Below, in pieces: positions 13,908-16,090 of a DNA stretch of 16,090 bases; position 1 is the first letter of the stretch, and each line of letters starts with the position of its first letter. Origin of the DNA: SZUA-217 sp036446835 (GTDB lineage Bacteria; Actinomycetota; Acidimicrobiia; Spongiisociales; ZC4RG35); contig JAZFTT010000006.1 of NCBI GenBank assembly GCA_036446835.1, forward strand, positions 1 through 16,090, written 5' to 3'. Below the pieces are notes generated by a model, which was not told where the DNA came from, did not search any database, and saw only the letters and a list, made by a program, of their open reading frames with translations. The position numbers and the translations under genes are program-made.

Positions 13908-14972
13908 GTGGTGATTCCTACTGAACCGGTTGGGAGCATTCCCCGCCCCAAAGAGCTGATTGATGCAGCAGCGTTGCACGCCGCAGGGCAACTACCGGAC
14001 GATGAGATTGCGGGCCTCTACGAAGCTGCCGTGCGAGACACAATTCAGCGGTTTGAGGAGACGGGTTCACCCGTGATCTCCGACGGTGAGCAATCGAAAT
14101 CCAGTTTCCTCACCTACCCGCTGTCCGGTCTGACCAACCTGGCGGCGGATGGAGTGTCCATCGAATTTGCGGACGGCCATGCCAGACAGCTTCCTCGGCT
14201 GGCCGAGGGTCCTTTCGCGTACTCCGTATTCGCCATCGACTACCTGCTAGAGGCGAAGAAGTACGCGTCAGTGCCCGTGAAGCAGGCGGTGATCGCTGCG
14301 AGCGCGCTGAGCCTGCTCTATCCGCAAGATGGAGTGGAGGGCTACTCGCAGGAAGCCTTTATTGGTGACCTCGTTGGCGAAGCGGTCCAAGACATTCGCG
14401 GCTGTCTCGATGCCGGCGCCCACGTTGTGCAGATGGACTTCACCGAAGGAAGGCTCGCCGTCAAGCTCGACCCCTCCCTGGGGCTGTTGCGGACATTCGT
14501 AGACCTCAACAATCGGGTGCTGTCCAACTTCTCAGACGAAGAACGCCAGCGCATCGGCATTCACACCTGTCCCGGCGGCGACATCGACTCGACGCACAGC
14601 GCCGATGTCGACTACGCGGAGCTATTACCGTCGCTGTTCGAAGTGAACGTAGGCAACTTCTATATCCAGCTCGCCTCAGAAGCCGACCGACGACGAGTAC
14701 TGGGCATCATCGCAAAACACTCTCGACCGGATCAGCGCATTTTCATCGGCGTGATCGATCCGATCAATCCCGAGGTGGAGACCGTGGAGGAGGTCAAGGA
14801 GCGCGTACTCGAGGCGGCTGAGTTCATACCCGTCGAGCGGCTTGGCACGACGGACGACTGCGGGTTCTCACCTTTCGGAGACGATGCCTCGACGTCGCGT
14901 GACACGGCCTTCGCCAAGATCCAGGCTCGTGTCGAAGGCACCGCAGCGGCAGCTCAGGTGTTGGACACCTGA
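13908..14972 (+). CDS. MetE-like (cobalamin-independent methionine synthase C-terminal family) protein
   Basis: 354 aa from GTG 13908, with AAGGAG at 13896-13901 six bases upstream; GTG 13911 is also possible. The fold is the catalytic (C-terminal) barrel of MetE without the N-terminal barrel, so it is about half of true MetE. Family marks are the N-terminal PVGSIPRP, the zinc motif HTCPGGD with His219 and Cys221, and a late Cys318 in TTDDCGFSPF. The Glu that supplies a further zinc ligand in MetE seems to be Gln254 (FYIQLAS) by eye. Such short proteins probably act on other methyl donors or thiols than classic MetE; the exact reaction is not known. It is the only gene of its module. Confidence 0.85.
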   Translation: MVIPTEPVGSIPRPKELIDAAALHAAGQLPDDEIAGLYEAAVRDTIQRFEETGSPVISDGEQSKSSFLTYPLSGLTNLAADGVSIEFADGHARQLPRLAEGPFAYSVFAIDYLLEAKKYASVPVKQAVIAASALSLLYPQDGVEGYSQEAFIGDLVGEAVQDIRGCLDAGAHVVQMDFTEGRLAVKLDPSLGLLRTFVDLNNRVLSNFSDEERQRIGIHTCPGGDIDSTHSADVDYAELLPSLFEVNVGNFYIQLASEADRRRVLGIIAKHSRPDQRIFIGVIDPINPEVETVEEVKERVLEAAEFIPVERLGTTDDCGFSPFGDDASTSRDTAFAKIQARVEGTAAAAQVLDT

Positions 14973-15464
14973 ACACCGCCCGTACTCAGCGGTATCGGCC
15001 ATAGTCGGTCTAGGAAGCGATCACGTCATCGGGTATGTCCTCGATGATGGCCTCGTCGTAACCGACCCGTCGGACAACATCACTGCCGGTGTGGGAGTGG
15101 AACTCGTAGTCAGGGCTGTTCGCTAGCTGGGCGTAGGGCTTTGGATTTCCAGCCGAAGTTGATCCTCATCAAGCGGGATCACGTTCTGCCATGGCACTCC
15201 TAGGGGTTGTTGGCGGTAACGATTACCGACAACGCCAGGGCATCGTGTCGCTTGTCCGGGATGAGTTCATGCATCATCTTGATCACCTCATGGGTGAACA
15301 AGGGGTATTGGGATGCTTGACCAAGGGTGAATGGGCGCCTATCGCTGCGCGACCCGAGACCTCCACCGACTTGCTCATTACTTCAAGGAGAAACTGGATT
15401 TCCGGTGAGCCGAGCTCATATATGGGTGCCAAGACGACCCGAATGTAGCAACGGGCCGTCCGCA
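14973..15464. other. Stretch without a supported gene between the MetE-like gene and att D
   Basis: About 490 bp. Open frames such as 15191-15448 (plus) have no ribosome site. On the minus strand the region between about 15200 and 15370 reads through a protein-like piece (EVIKMMHELIPDKRHDALAL) to a TAG near 15200, but it has no start and no recognisable family; it may be a remnant. Confidence 0.4.
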
Positions 15465-15502
15465 CATAAGGGTACTTTTGGGGGGCCTGTTTCTTCGACC
15501 CG

Positions 15503-15522
15503 CTGCAAACGGCCTGCAAACG
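15503..15522 (+). repeat. Tandem 9-bp pair upstream of att D (candidate arm-type sites)
   Basis: CTGCAAACG at 15503-15511 and 15514-15522 (period 11 bp), beginning 138 bp before the tRNA core. Identical in sequence and spacing to the pair at att A. Confidence 0.5.
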
Positions 15523-15640
15523 CGCCAGCAGACACTCCCAGATACTCGAGGACTCTGGCGGAGATGTTGTGTCTGGAATTCCTCAACTCGGGGCTACAGA
15601 ACGACACAGGAGGACACCAGCGGACACGTTGTGCATCGGT

Positions 15641-15683
15641 CTCATAACCCGAAGGTCGCGGGTTCAAATCCCGACCCCGCTAC
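15641..15683 (+). repeat. tRNA-Met 3' fragment, att copy D
   Basis: Same 43-bp segment with C-to-A after the T-stem. TCGGT precedes the loop, giving a T/C mismatch at the closing pair as in copy A. There is no 5' half. It closes the MetE-like module. Confidence 0.85.
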
Positions 15684-15689
15684 TACCGG

Positions 15690-15714
15690 AAAACTCAGGC
15701 AGTGCCTGGGTTTT
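15690..15714. terminator. Intrinsic terminator hairpin after att D
   Basis: AAAACTCAGGC and GCCTGGGTTTT form an 11-bp stem with one T-G wobble and a 3-nt loop, followed by CTGCTT. It is the same hairpin family as at A and B. Confidence 0.75.
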
Positions 15715-15995
15715 CTGCTTGTAAGCCGAACTTCACTGTGGGTCGCTCGTCGGGTTGTGGGTGGACTGGTGCCCACCTGGTGTCTAGTTGGAACCCCCTG
15801 TCGCCATTGGAGATTTCAAGGTTCGGACGTGAATCATCGGCGGGCACCAGGATCCGGCGGTTGGGCACCAGCCCTCGTCACGAGTCTGCATCAGGACAGA
15901 ACCGGGCGAGCTTCGGGCAGCGCATGATGCCTGTGGTCTCTGGGGGTGAATGCAACACCTGTCGGTGAGAGTGTTGTCTCATCGAGGAGGTTGTA
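15715..15995. other. Stretch between att D and the IS30-like gene
   Basis: No gene is supported. CGGGCAGCGCAT at 15914-15925 is identical to the 12 bp leading into the dif-like core of unit A (6010-6021), and the following ATGCC-type sequence loosely resembles the degenerate motif at 933. The left end of an insertion sequence probably begins near 15940. Confidence 0.4.
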
Positions 15996-16090
15996 GTGCC
16001 GAGGTTCAGTGACGCTGAGGTGATCGAGGTTTGGGATCGGTGGCAGGCGGGTGATGCCAACCGGCTGATTGGACGTGATCTGGGACGGTC
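15940..16090 (+). mobile_element. Left end of an IS30-like insertion sequence (runs off window)
   Basis: A transposase start at 15996 is preceded by about 55 bp beginning near GGGGGTGAATGCAACACC, which has the look of IS30-family terminal repeats (GGTGTTGC-type when read inward from the other strand). The exact boundary cannot be fixed without the right end. Confidence 0.4.
15996..16090 (+). CDS. N-terminus of IS30-family-like transposase (partial)
   Basis: GTG 15996 follows GAGGAGG (15984-15990) by five bases. The 31 complete codons visible read PRFSDAEVIEVWDRWQAGDA and then NRLIGRDLGR. The pattern F/L-S-x-x-E...x-x-W-x-x-W-x-x-G...I-G-R-x-L-G is the N-terminal helix-turn-helix of IS30-family DDE transposases, which binds the element ends. 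The remainder lies outside the window, so intactness is unknown. Confidence 0.6.
   Translation, partial: MPRFSDAEVIEVWDRWQAGDANRLIGRDLGR

Larger units (their letters stand above)
15465..15714 (+). repeat. Complex att unit D, near-copy of unit A
   Basis: Same order as unit A at 6019-6267 with a constant offset of 9446 bp through the tRNA fragment: degenerate dif-like core CATAAGGGTACTTTTG (15465-15480), CTGCAAACG pair (15503-15511 and 15514-15522), AGCAGACAC (15527-15535), AGCGGACAC (15619-15627), tRNA-Met 3' half (15641-15683) and hairpin (15690-15714). The dif-like right arm is TTTTG rather than TTATG. Confidence 0.7.

Noticed and set aside
15191..15448. Small gene of about 85 aa after the MetE-like gene
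   Set aside because: No ribosome site before its ATG and no family resemblance; the complementary strand looks at least as protein-like, so neither is supported.
6019..15714. Integron cassette array (attC sites)
   Set aside because: The spacers are tRNA-Met 3' halves with terminators, not attC structures with RYYYAAC/GTTRRRY ends, and no intI is present in the window.
6019..15714. CRISPR array
   Set aside because: Only four repeats, separated by kilobases and carrying genes; no short regular spacers.

Overview
The window reads like the accessory part of an actinobacterial chromosome. GC is moderately high, GTG starts with AGGAG-type ribosome sites are common, the tRNA 3' ends lack an encoded CCA, and the families (PadR, PF13796 'Sensor', DUF389, MetE-like, YnjB) are common in actinobacteria. 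Acidimicrobiia would fit, but that is only an impression. No 16S, integrase or other placing gene is present.

Layout. At 1-181 (minus) is the N-terminus of a small membrane-anchored protein. At 497-844 lies a hypothetical gene with a tandem repeat and a probable internal frameshift. From 1266 to 5750 there is a tight export module: a PadR regulator, an ABC ATPase and an FtsX/MacB-type permease on the minus strand, each overlapping the next by 4 bp. A PF13796-type membrane 'Sensor' protein is divergent from them, across a 95-bp gap holding overlapping promoters and a likely PadR operator.

From about 6 kb the architecture changes. Four copies of the same 43-bp 3' half of a tRNA-Met (anticodon CAT) lie in direct orientation at 6195, 10970, 13523 and 15641. 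Each is followed after 5-6 bp by a strong hairpin. None has a 5' half, so they are not tRNA genes; they look like attachment-site copies left by repeated integration at a tRNA-Met 3' end. They cut the region into three small cargo modules: (1) 6.24-10.97 kb, a YnjBCD-type ABC importer; (2) 11.01-13.52 kb, an HdeD-like/DUF389 membrane protein plus decayed gene pieces; (3) 13.57-15.64 kb, a lone MetE-like methyltransferase. No module carries an integrase.

At every copy a pair of 9-bp tandem repeats with an 11-12 bp period lies 129-139 bp upstream of the tRNA core. The repeat sequence differs between copies, except that the first and fourth share it. This is what arm-type integrase sites of different specificities around one shared core would look like. 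The first and fourth copies also share a gap-free ~225-bp unit that begins with a dif-like motif (CATAA-N6-TTATG). Better copies of that motif lie at 324-339 and 891-906. My reading is a tandem, integrase-less cassette array at tRNA-Met. At the right edge an IS30-like transposase gene begins and runs off the window.
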